Origin: Solanum dulcamara
Taxonomy: Eukaryota > Streptophyta > Magnoliopsida > Solanales > Solanaceae
DNA: 64,000 nucleotides
Direction of reading: 5' to 3'
NCBI RefSeq assembly: GCF_947179165.1
Contig: NC_077245.1
Coordinates: forward strand, 11,874,740 to 11,938,739
The notes beneath the pieces are model-generated. The model was not told the origin of the DNA. It saw only the letters and a program-made list of their open reading frames with translations, and did no database searches. This document shows positions 36,625 to 48,700 of this stretch, one piece after another. How positions within the stretch are numbered: the stretch's first letter is position 1; each line of letters opens with the position of its first letter. The translations under genes were made by a program, and so were the position numbers.

Positions 36625-36636
36625 TGGTATCAGAGC
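36625..36636 (+). other. Primer-binding site (initiator Met tRNA)
   Basis: TGGTATCAGAGC, a perfect match to the usual plant copia site, three bases after the 5' LTR. Confidence 0.95.
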
Positions 36637-36736
36637 AAGGTTTTATCCAAGTATGCTCTATGGTTGCAACATAGTCTGAACTTCCACATCAGAAAAAATT
36701 TACTTTGATTTAATATATATTTTGGGGAAAAAAATA

Positions 36737-39700
36737 ATGAAAGCCAACACTAGTAGAATGGTCACTTTGAATGATGTTAATTATGTCATTTGGAAGGGGG
36801 GAATGGAAGACTTGCTTTATGTCAAGAATTTGTATCAACCACTCTTTACCACTGTAAAGCCTGATAATAAAACAGATAAAGAGTAAAATCTGTTACACAG
36901 ACAAGTGTATGGATTTATTAGACAATAGATTGACGATAATGTGTTGAGCCATATTTTTGGAGAGACACATGCTCGTACCTTATGGGAGCATCTTGAAAGC
37001 TTGTATGCTCGAAAGACTGGAACAATAAAATATTCTTAATAAAGCAAATGTTAAGTTTAAAATATCATGATGGTTATCCGATAACAAATCATCTGAATAA
37101 TTTTCAGGGAATTATTAACCAGTTGTCTGCTATGGGCATAAAATTTGATGAAGAAATTCAAGACTTTCTTCTACCTGGTTCCCTACCAGACTCTTGAAAA
37201 AAATTTAGAACTTCATTGTCAAATTATGCTTCAGATGGTGTGATCTCTATGAATTCCGCTAAGAGTAGTGTCTTGAACGAAGAAATGAGAAGAAAATCTC
37301 AAGTTTCTTCTTCTTCTTCATCGGATGTCCTAGTAACTGGTTTCATGGGGAGAAATAAAAATCGTGGTTCTCAAAATAGAGAACATAGCAGAAGCAAATC
37401 CAGAGGCAGACTTAGGGATATTGAGAGCTACATTGTGGCATGAAAGGTCACATAAAGAGGTTCTGCCGGAAATTGAAAAGGGAGAATAAAGAAAAATTGG
37501 AAAATAAAGAAGATGGTAATGAAAATTGCCTAGCCACCATCTCCACCGAAGATCTTGTTACATTTCTTAATACAGATCTGATAAATATTGCTTGTGATGA
37601 GTCAAGCTGGGTTGTGGACACTGATACCGCATCTCATATGACATCAAGGAAGGAATTTTTCTCTTTCTATACTCCTGGTGACTTTGGAACCTTGAGTATG
37701 GGTAATGAAACTGTACCTAGGGTGGTTGGTGTTGGTACAATCTGTTTGGAAACTAGTATTGGAACTAAACTAGTTTTGAAAAATGTAAAATATGAACCTG
37801 ATGTTCGTCTGCACCTAATTTCTGTTGGTGTTATAAATGATGAAGGATATGTTAGTACCAATGGTGGTGGAAAATGTAGACTTATTAAGGGTTCCTTGGT
37901 TATGGCTCGTGGTAATAAACATTGTGGTCTATACTGGACTACGACTTCTACTTGTGCTAATATGGTGAATGCAGTTGAAGGCGATAACTCCTCAACGTTA
38001 TGGCACAAAAGTCTTAGCCACATCGGTGAGAAAGGACTCAATGTTTTGGCCAAAAAAATTGTTGTCTGATTTTCAAAGTGCTAAATTAGAAAAATGAGAG
38101 CACTGCTTGGCGAAAAAATAAAACAGGGTCTCCTTTAAGTCTAACACTCATTCAAGAAAGACATTGTTACTTAAGTTGGTGCACTATGATTTATGTGGTC
38201 CAATTAAGACAAGGACATTGGTTGGTGCACTCTATTTTGGCACTTTCATTGATGACTGCTCAAGAAAGTTTTAGGTCTATATCTTGAAGACTAAAGACAA
38301 AGTATTGGGTTCTTTAAGCAGTTTCAGGCTTCAGTTGAAAGAAAAACTGGAAGGAAACTAAAATGTATTCATACTTATAATGGTGGTGAATATTGTGGAC
38401 CATTTGACGAATACTGCAAGCATCAAGGTATTAGACACCAGAAGACTCCTACTAAGACTCCTCAGCTTAATGGGTTGGCTGAGAGGATGAATAAGACCTT
38501 GATGGAAAGAGTTAGATGTTTGCTTTCTGAAGCAAAGTTACCGAACTCCTTTTGGACTGAGGTCTTATTGACCGCTGCACATATTATTAACTTATCTCCT
38601 ACTGGTGCTTTGCAAAGTGATGTTCCAAATAGAGTTTGGTATGGAAAAGATATTTTCTATGACCACTTAAAAGTATTTGGCTGCAAAGACTTTGTACATG
38701 TGCCGAAAGATGAGAGGTCAAAGTTAGATACCAAGACAAGAAAGTACATCTTTGTTGGATATGACCTTGATGAATTTGATTACAGGCTATATGATCCAAT
38801 TGAGAAGAAGCTGGTGAGAAGTCGCGATGTCGTCTTCATGGAAAATCAAACCATTGAAGATATTAATAAAGCGAAGAAGCTAAAATCTTCAAGTTCAGAT
38901 GGAGTAGTCCATCTTGATCAAGTTACTCATACAAGTGTGAATGACGTTGGTGGGCTTGATGATCATGGTGATGCTCGGAATCAAGTCCCAGATCAATATG
39001 TTGATGTTGATGATAACAAAGATGTTGTTATTGATGATGCTCTTGCTCATGAAGTTGTGGAAGAAGCAAATAATCCTCTTAGGAGGTCCACAAGATAGCG
39101 TACTCCTTGCTCTCACTATTCACCTAATGAGTATGTGTTACTCACTAACGGGGATGAACTAGAGTGTTATGAGAAGGCCATGAAAAATGAGCATAAGAAT
39201 CAATTGATTGAAGCCATGCAAGATGAGATGAAATTTTTGCATGAGAATCACACTTATGAGTTGGTGAAATTGCCTAAGGGCATGAGAGCTTTGAAGAACG
39301 AGTGGGTGTTCAAAGTTAAAGTTGAAGAACACAGCTTGAAGCTCAGGTACAAAGCTATATTGGTTGTTAAAGGATTTGGTCAAAGAAAGGGTAAAGACTT
39401 TGATGAAATATTTTCTCTGATTGTAAAAATATCCTCCCTTCATATAGTTCTTGGTTTGGCTGCTAGTCTTAATTTGGAGATTAAGCAGATGAATGTGAAG
39501 ACGACTTTTCTTCATGGTGACCTAGAAGAGGAGATTTATATGGAACAACCTAATGGCTTAAAAGTAAATGGTAAAGAAAATTTTGTGTGCAAACTCAAAA
39601 AGAGTCTCTACGGGCTAAAACAAGCTCCTAGATAATGTTAGCACACCTTTTGCTGGTCATATGAAGTTGAGCAAGAAGATGTGTCCTATAGCTAGGGAGG

Positions 39701-40383
39701 AAAAAGAGAATATTGCCAAAGTTCCATATTCCTCCATCACCGGAAGTGTAATGTATGCAATGGTATGCACTAGATCTGATATTATTCACGTTGTTGGTGT
39801 TGTCAGCAGATTTCTCGACAATCCAGAAAAACAACATTGGAAAGCTGTAAAGTGGATACTCAGGTATCTGAGAGGAAGCTCAGATAAATGTTTGTGTTTT
39901 GGAGGATCAAATCCAATCTTGAAGGGCTATATAGATGCTGATATGGCAGGTGACCTTGATAATAGAAAATCCATTATTGGATATTTGTTTACTTTTTCAG
40001 GAGGAGCTATATCATGGCAGTCGAAGTTGCAGAAGTGTGTTGCACTGTATAAAACTGAAGTTGAATATATCGCGACTACTGAAGTTGGCAAGAAGATGAT
40101 ATGGCTCAAGCAATTTCTTCAAGATCTTGGCTTGCATCAAAAGGAGCATGTCGTCTATTCTGACAGTCAAAGTGCAATAGACTTGAGCAAGAACTCCATG
40201 TACCATGCAAGGACAAAACACATAGACGTGAGATATCACTGGATTCGAGAAAAGATAGAAGATGAATCTATGCAGGTTGAAAAAATTTCTACAAATGAGA
40301 ATCTTGCAGATATGCTGACCAAAGTAGTAATAAGGGACAAGTTCGAGTTGTGCAAAGAATTTGTTGGCATGAGCTTTCTCTAA
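36737..40383 (+). pseudogene. Broken gag-pol of the Tnt1-like element, RT core deleted
   Basis: Gag begins at ATG 36737 and has early stops. The zinc knuckle near 37430 is damaged (SYIVA*KGHIKRFC, first cysteines lost). Protease reads WVVDTDTASHMTSRK, with the expected DSGA replaced by DTDTA. Integrase zinc region WHKSLSHIGEKGL (38000) and core (TPQLNGLAERMNKTLMERVR, 38460) follow. RT runs from 39135 to LYGLKQAPR at 39632 and stops. The next bases encode VSTPFAGHMKLSKK in another frame, so the segment normally holding YVDD, perhaps 120-150 residues, is missing. RNase H (39661-40383) is intact to the stop. Confidence 0.93.
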
Positions 40384-40428
40384 GAATATGAAGATACCTC
40401 TTTCTAGTGAATGAGACTAGAGGGGATT

Positions 40429-40964
40429 TATGGGGTCCAGCACCTCTTTTTCTTATTCAATTATTGCTGCAAGAAAAAAAGAAAAAAAGAAGCAACAAAT
40501 GTTAAATTAAAAATTGCTGCCAATGTTGAATGAAAAAGTAGCACAATTTTGTTGACAAAATTATGAACGGTGAAATGAAAATTTCACCTATAAAAGGAGC
40601 TCTTCAGCTCCTCATTCAATACATCCAATTCACAAACATAGAGAAAAAATTTGAGATGTAAGGTATTCCATAGACTATAAGAAAATAGTCTGTGAAGAAA
40701 AACATAGTATGAACGATATTTTTTGTAAGGTGGAAATCAAAAGAGTATTATTCATTTTGAGTGTGTGGTAGTCTTTTTTGAGTATTGTACTCGGTACTAT
40801 CCAGTGTAAAATTCTTTACTATAGTAATATTAGTTGCTCCTCTTGGCCCATGATTTTTCTCTTATTTTGGTTTTCACGTAAAATTTTTGGTGTCATTATT
40901 TTTTCCATTTTTTTCCTACTATTTTGACTATATATATTTTTCTGTTAGTCCGTTTTTTCCAACA
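40429..40964 (+). repeat. 3' LTR of the Tnt1-like element
   Basis: Partner of 36095-36621. Its first dinucleotide is TA instead of TG. Confidence 0.93.
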
Positions 40965-40969
40965 TGATA

Positions 40970-42560
40970 AACCTTAACCAGTAAGAAGATGAGAAAGAGA
41001 CATTTTGAATTGAGTTGAAATTATTGATGTATCTGACACATTATTGAGTTAAAATTATATGTATCTAATTTTTCTCAGTGTATCTGATTAAGTGTATGTG
41101 TATCTGAACAAATATATGCATGCATTGGAGATTTACGCATTATAAGAGATTTACGCATGTATCTAACACATTATTGATGTATCTGATACATTATTGATGT
41201 ATATGACACAATATCTGAATAATAGTTCTTGAATCTGAGTTAAGAAGTCTAAATTTTGCTGAATCGACCAAAAAAAAAAGAATTTTGATTGTTTTGATTT
41301 TTTTAGGAGTTGTGATATGTCATATCTTTTAAAGTTGTTGCAAACGTAATTTTTTCCTTAATCAATGGTTTTAAGTCATATCCCTTAATTAAGACACACA
41401 CCTTAATTAATGACTTTCAATTATACTCTTAATTAGACGCACAAATTAATATGTGTATCTCGAATACATGTATTCTAGATCCAAAATATGGTAAGAAGTG
41501 TAATATTGCAACTAGCGTGAATCTAAGTAATTAGCTCATAAAGTAATGAATTTGTATAAGTTATAGTGGATTGAATTAAGCACATTAAAATGGGTTGAGT
41601 TCATAAAACAAGTGGATCATTAATTAGCTCAAACCTAAATAAATTGGGTGTTTTATAATTTTATGGGCTAATTTTTCCATCCCCGCTTCATACATTGAGC
41701 TAGACATTACAAGGTTCACTCAAGTATGAATTGAGTGTCAATCGCGTTTTATTGCAATTTGGGATATGACAAAAGAAATTGATAATATTTTGATCAATTA
41801 TAAAAATTTTAAAATATAGTTTTCCTGCATACCGACTTATGAGTTCATGTTGCTTTATCATGTTGCAATTGAGCATCTTTTTTTTTTTGATTAAATGGAA
41901 ATTTAATCTTTTAATCATAAAAAGAACTAATCTTTTTTTGAAAGCAATGGTACAAGCTAAAACCAACCTAATTATTAATCAAACAAAGTCAAAAGTATAT
42001 TTTCTTTCTAAATAATTTGGTGCAAATAACACTAATGCCAATGGTAAATTTGCATGTCTTTTTTTCCCCTTAAGCTCTTTTTGTCATGAATATTCCTTGC
42101 CCTCCTTAACCAGACATTTATATACTTTCACATCTTTGTTTTTATATTTTTCTTTCTTTATTAGAGTATTATTATTTTTTTCTCCTTAAACATTTTCGAT
42201 ATGACAAGAAGCATTCATACATCTAGACTGTCCAAAATCTTAAACAAATCTAATGACCAAAAATGATAGTCAAAAACTATTCTGAAAATCATGTCACTAC
42301 TAAAAATAGTGACCTAAGAGAGAGAAAATTAATGTAGTATTAATTAAATTTTTCCCTAACTTTAAAAAGTGTTTAGCCTTTTTCGAAACCAGTTCAATTT
42401 TTTTTTTTAAAAAACAATTCCCAAAAACATAAACGAGGGGACTTTTTTCCAAAACCGCCACCACCACCCACCACACACCACCTTCTTTCGTCCTTGTAAC
42501 CCCCACGCTCTCAAAATCTCTTCTTCCTCATATTCCAAATCAAAATCCCAGAAAAACCCT
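40970..42560. other. Intergenic region upstream of the acyltransferase gene
   Basis: No gene. 41025-41215 is repeat-rich (separate entry) and the rest is AT-rich. Confidence 0.5.
41025..41215. repeat. Degenerate TGTATCTGACACATTATTGA repeat
   Basis: About nine imperfect copies of GTATCTGAYACATTATTGAT-like units. Related in wording to the 33090-33375 repeat. Confidence 0.6.
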
Positions 42561-42777
42561 TTAAGGAATGCTATTTTTTCGAGCATTTGGCTCACAAATT
42601 GCATGAATTTGTTGAGAATTTACTGAGAATTTTCGTTCTCTGTGTTTTTAGTGTTGGGTAGGTTTTGAGGGAGGAGGAGGAGGAGGAGGAAAATGAATAT
42701 TCTCAAGTTTCAAGTCTTTGACTCTGTTCCAGCCTAAGGTTTGAAAGGCCGTAGCACGTGGGGTTGAGGCGTGCCCC
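42561..42777 (+). promoter_or_regulatory. Probable 5' leader of the acyltransferase gene, with (GGA)n
   Basis: Base composition becomes less AT-rich. A (GGA)7-like run lies at 42671-42690. The start codon at 42778 follows GTGCCCC. The transcription start was not determined. Confidence 0.4.
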
Positions 42778-45700
42778 ATGGCAAAGCGCGTGTACCAAGT
42801 CTGGAAAGGAAGCAATGTGAGAAATTTCTCTTACTTTCTTGCTTGTGATTGTTTGAATTTTGCTTTTCTCTGATGTTTTTTCGTGTGTTATGGTTTGAAT
42901 GTTTCTGGGTTTTGCTTGAATTTTTGGTTAGGGTATTTTTTGATGTAGTGGGATTCAGACAATTTTTTGTTACTTTTAAGCAAGTCTTTCATTTTTTGGT
43001 CAGTAACAATGTTTTAATATCATCATTTTAGAAATGAGCTGTGTTGTTTTGAGGCACTATGAGTGAGGATAATAATATAAACTTTTTGGTGTGTATATCA
43101 GTTACTTTCTTAAGTTCTGCATAAAGATCGAATTTTTAATTTCTTAGTGTGATATATCTGCAGCTTTGAGTTATTCTCATGGCCTTTAAAATGTTAAGTT
43201 TTGATCTGAACTGTAAAGAATGTTACTCCTCAACATTCTTTTTATTTTGGAATTCGTGGGATTTGCATCAGTCAAGCATCTAACCCCACATGCTGGAGCT
43301 ACTGCTGATTAAGAAGATGTTTTCCAGACAAGGGTCTGCAAGTTCCTAACATTCATAAAATCTAAAGAACATTGTTGAAACTCTTCTTTGAGGTTAAGAC
43401 ATAGCTTACATATGTGTACATTCAATAGATATACCCGCACACAGTTATGTATAATAAAAGATCTATCCAATGAGAAAAAAAAAGAAGAGCTGTATCTTTA
43501 ATAATACTTGAAATGTCATATTCCAATAATGGATTTTTTTTGGTGAATATGGATGCTAGTTGCTTAGGAATCTGATCGTGTCACATGGACTTTCGAATTC
43601 TTTTTGACATATAGAAGGTATTGCTGCTGTCTTTCTTTACTTCGTGACACGTTGAGCATGAATAGTGCTAATGTGTATATCTGTGAAGATACAGTAGGCA
43701 ACCCTAAAATTGAGAAGGATTTCAGAGCTCTTTTTGTTTTAAGGGTTTGTCTGGTATGTAGAAACAACAACAACAACAACAAACCTAGTATAATCCCCCA
43801 CAAGTGGGTTATGGGGAGGGTAGTGCTTACACAAACCTTATCCCTACCTTGTGACGATCGGGAGACTGTTTTCGATAGACCTTCTCTTCAAGGAGAGGTG
43901 AAAATAATAACAAGCAATATCAACAACAAGATATTAAGATAAACGAAGCAAAAGAAACAATTAGGTATTACTAGAGATCTAAGAATAAGCAAGTGTAAAA
44001 ATAATACTAATACTCCTGGTACAGAAAAGAAATACATTTGGCAACCTACTAATTTTCTACCTTAATTCTCTACTTCTACACCCTCATATCAAGGGCCATT
44101 AACTTGGAAGCTGAAGCTGCGCCATGTCCTGCTTAATCACCTCCCCCGATACTTCTTTGACCTATCTTTACCTCTCCGCTCCTCTGACCCACGGTCACCC
44201 ACCATGGGCAACCTCTCACACCTTCTAATTTGGGCATTTGTATCTCCTCTGCACATGCCTAAACTATCTCAGTCTCCTTTTCCGCATCTTATCCACCACG
44301 TAGGCCACTCTCACTTTGTCCGATTTTCGAATATCTTCTTCATTCCTAATCGTATCTCTATGTCCATTTCATCATGCTCATTTCTGCTAATTTCATCTTA
44401 TTGGTAGGTAGAAAATGTTTTCCAACTTTTTCATGTTTGGTTGGCTTAAATGTTTTGAATTTCTCTCTTAATAGTACACTTTTCTCTAATTTCTGGAAAA
44501 TAACTTCCTTGGCAAGAGGAGGGAAGTCATTTTTCGAAACTCTCCCATGCTACTTCCAACATATGGTTTCCATACCCCCAACCCCCCACCCAAACCCCAA
44601 CTCCACCCTGAAAAGTTGGTTAATTTGTCATGTTATAGTCTTTGGAATATATAGGTTTCTTACTTATCAAGCACCAAAAAAACATATGAGGAATCACTTA
44701 TTTTCTTGTGGAAAACATTTTCTGGGATTTTCAAACTACTATTAGAATTGAGTTGAGTAGCAAAATGACATTTCTCTTAAGTGGGGGTGAGATTTGTGAA
44801 AAGTACACTTTTAGGTGTATGATATTTATAGGATAGAATGACAAGGATGTAGAGACACTCGATTAAAGTTAAAATTATGAGGAAGCATTCTATCTTGTAT
44901 GACCACGTGGCAATGCTTTTAAAGTGAAAAGCTCATAAAAGGAACAAGATTCACGGGGCTTGAAGGGGAAAGCAATAAGTGAGGCGCACACTTCCTTGAA
45001 GTGAAATGCAAAGTTTACGGAAGATTAATAAACTAGACGTATATGAATTTAGTAGCATACTGATTAAATTTTAAATTACCCCTTTTGTCCCAATTTTATG
45101 TGTCATTTTTTTCCTTTTTAACCTGTCCCAAAAAGAATTACATACGTTGTTATTTAAAAATAATTTAACTTTAAACTTCCCATTTTACCCTTGAAGAGAT
45201 GTTTTATAATCACAAAAATGTTCATGATTTTTCTTTGAGAAAGTAACATGTTGTATGTATTAAACACAAAACAATACATGGGTTGCGCTGAAACCATATA
45301 TACAAGTGAGCAAAAGAGAGCAAAACCATTCTACTGTTCTAATAGGAACCTATGTGTCTAAGACTGTGTTCTCAAAGGCGATTGCCTTTGTGCCTTTGGT
45401 GAGAGGCGAGGCGAGGCGAAGGCTTTGCGCCTATTACTGGTGATGCATTGCGACCTTGCAAAGGCGAGCAATGGCAACGCGGTGAGGCGACACCATTGCC
45501 ACCTTTTAATTTTTTTTTTAAATAACAGACGAGAGTTAATAATTAAAAGGCAATATTAGGTTTTTTAAAAACAGACGTGACTCGCGACTCTCTTCTCCAA
45601 TTTTCTCTTCAGCACAGGACTTTCTTCTCCTCAGCTTCAGTCTTCAGGTACGTCGTTTTCTTCTTCTTTTTCCTCTGCTTCGCGGCTTCTCTTCAGCCAC

Positions 45701-48700
45701 AGTTAGTTTTTTTTTTTGCTTCTTCTTCTTCTTCTCTTTTTCTTTCCGGCAAGTAACTGTGCAGTTAGCAGTGTGCAGAGCTTCCTATTACTCTGTTAGT
45801 CATTTCTCTATTTTTTTATGCTCTATTTTTTATTTCTCCAGACTGCGATCTGCTTATTTATTTTATTTTTTAAAATCTTCTAGTCATAATTTTTTTTCTG
45901 CCCAACTCAATTTAGTCATTCAAGTTCTAGAGTTCTAGTATTGCTTGTTAGTTGTCTTAAAAATTATTGAGTCATTCAAGTTCTAGACTTTTAGTATCTA
46001 CTATCTACTATTAGTTTTTGAATTGAAATATTTGCTAATATGTTATTGCTATTGAGATTTTGGTTATTTATATATCCAATTTAATATTTTAAGTTTTTGG
46101 TATTAATTGGCGCCTCAATTCAAACAGGCAAGCACCTCGCCGCGAGGCGAGGTAGACCCTTGTCACCTTTCGCCGTCCAAAACACTCACTCTAAGATAAG
46201 TATAGTATCCTCAGGTTAGATCTGGTTGCACCAAAAACAAACGAGCTCAATACAGTTAAGTTTGATCTTCTCCACTATGTGGTTACTGTTCTCAAAGAAT
46301 CTAGAGTTCCTTTCTTTCCAAATTGTCCACCAAACGCAAGTAGGGACCATTCTCCATCTTTTTCTGTCAACTACTCCAGCTCTAGCTATTTCCCATTTAA
46401 AGAGAGCTTCAGTAATCTTGCTAGGCATTGTCCACTCTATGCCTATGAGATTAATGATCTTCCATAACTGATCAGTTATCCTACAGTGCAAGAATAGGTG
46501 GCCAACTGTCTCCTCCTTTTCACAAAGAAAACATCTTGAGCAGAGAGTCCACTTCTTCTTGTTTAAATTTTCATGTGTGAGCATAACTTCTTTGGCCAGT
46601 AACAATGAGAAGCATGGAACTTCGTATGGTATCTTGGACTTCCAAGTATGTTTCCGGGGCTAGTTGGTGGCTTGAGTTCTTGGTTGGTTTATCATTTTGT
46701 AGGCTGCATTAACACTGAATTTTCCACTGCTATGTTCCTACCATCTCAGAGTGTCATCTCCATTCTGGGTTCCTGTGAAATTATCCGGTTGTTTGTAGAA
46801 CTCAAAGAAATCTATTCATCTCCCAATCATTCAAGTCTTTTCTAAGTATCAATTCCCAACCTTGAGGTGACCACATTTTAGCTATGGATCTCTATTGGTG
46901 ATGAGCTAGAGCATATATGTCAGAGAATAAATCTTTCAGGGCTCCATTCCCCAGCCAAGTAGCCAATTATCAACCCAAAAGAATGTCCTCCTACCATTTA
47001 GCACTCTGATAGAGACTTGGTTTTTAGAGCTTGCCATAATACCCTTATAGACCTCCAAAACTAACTCCATGAGTTGAGTTGATTGGTTTAGTGATCCAGT
47101 TGGCTTGTACTTCATATTTGGCTTTAATCACCTTGCTTGATAAACTCCAAGGGTCTTGAGAGTACCTCTATAACCACTTCCATATTTTTACTTTTTTATT
47201 GACTCCTTTCAAAGGAGTTAAGATCAGTTGAATCTAAAATTTGAGGGCTTTGCTGTGATTCTTCAAATTTCTAAATCCCAATCTACCTTGAGCCTTCCTG
47301 AGAATTACCTCTTTCCAATTATCCAGGTGATAGACCTTTTTTTTGGTTTTTACCCTATCACAGAAAGTTCCTTCTTATGCTGTCCAGTCTTTGAACTACT
47401 CCCATAGGAATGGGAAAAAGGGACATCATATAGATTAGTAGTGAGTCTAATACAGAGTTAATCAGAGCGAGCCTTCCTCCCATTGACAAATATTGGTACT
47501 TCCATCGTGAGAGCTTTTTCTCACATTTCTCCGGGACATTGTTTCATATTCTGGTAGATCTTGACTTGGCCCCCAGTGGCATGCCTAGATAAGTAGTGGG
47601 AAGAGTCTCCACTTCTCCCCCTGGATTAGTGCCAAATCCTCCACGTTTGATACTTCATTAATTTGGAAAAGATGACTCTTTCTCCAATGAATATTCAACC
47701 CAGAAATGCCTTCAAAGAGAACCTGTATAATTCTCAAAATTCTCAATTGTTCTACTTTTGCATAACAGAAGGTCAAGGTGTCATAAATATCTCGAAGACG
47801 TGTAATCTCGTGATTGTTGTGTCCATTCATGGTTATCTCAAAATGATTAGATAGTTGCTAGCAACAAAAGAAGGGTTAGGAAGGGAATTAGGTGTTACTC
47901 TGAGGGCCTGCCAAATGAAATACTATTTGTTAGTCAACCTAGTGTGGATTTTATCCTCTTCTTGATGAACTGTGCTCTAGTTGGCCTTTACCTGAAGAAG
48001 TTGAAATAGAGTTGTTTTAACATTCTTGCCCCTTCACTGAAGGTGATCTCAGCATGGTACATGTGCCCTAATACACTGACAAACTTCTTAAGGTTCCGCT
48101 AATGTGTGCTTTTCTCAGTAGATATTTGTGATTAGAAAAAGAAAAATGTAGCTATCTTCCTTATTGGCAGTCTTGCTAGACTTTCTTGGACGTTAGTAGC
48201 ACTTGAATTCCTATAATTAAAGGTTGCTTATTCATAAAATTAACCTCAATTCTACTTATTGTTGCTATATGTGGTGGAGTGCTGGCCAGTCAAGAACTCT
48301 CATGTTCAGAAGATGCATGTTGCGGAGATGAGGTTGTTGAGATGGATGTGTGGACATACTAGGAGTGATAAAATTAGGAACGAGGTTATTTGGGAGAAGG
48401 CGAGAGTGACCTCTATGGCAGACAAGATGAGAGAAGCGAGACTGAGATGGTTTGGACATGTGCAGAGGAGGTGTTGTTGTTGTTGTGTACTTATCAAAAA
48501 AGACATAAACTTCAAGTCGAATCATCTTCATTATTTTCCTATTTTGATAAGCAAATATTAGGTGTGTTAAAATCCATGTGCTACGCTAATGCTTGACATT
48601 GCAAAAGTAGGGAGGACCTGGTAAAAAGAAGGGGAAGACCCTATGTAAAAGTCACTGTTGTAATATTAATGAAGTTTATCAGGCGGTTTTCCTCATAAAT

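Larger units (their letters stand above)
36095..40964 (+). mobile_element. Tnt1-like Ty1/copia retrotransposon with RT deletion
   Basis: 4.87 kb flanked by a perfect 5-bp duplication TGATA (36090-36094, 40965-40969). LTRs 36095-36621 and 40429-40964 begin TGTGGGGTCC (TATGGGGTCC in the 3' copy) and end CCAACA. A perfect initiator-Met primer-binding site TGGTATCAGAGC lies at 36625-36636 and a purine tract AGAGGGGATTTA precedes the 3' LTR. Coding regions resemble Tnt1/Tork polyproteins but carry stops and a large internal deletion. Confidence 0.96.

Noticed and set aside
36368..36679. 103-codon ORF rich in hydrophobic residues
   Set aside because: It lies within the 5' LTR and primer-binding site of the Tnt1-like element and reflects T-rich LTR sequence.
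37667..38053. 128-codon minus-strand ORF
   Set aside because: Antisense shadow of the protease/integrase frame of the copia element.
48259..48561. Functional host gene encoding a small basic protein
   Set aside because: The text is the well-known C-terminus of a plant LINE RT, truncated at both ends.
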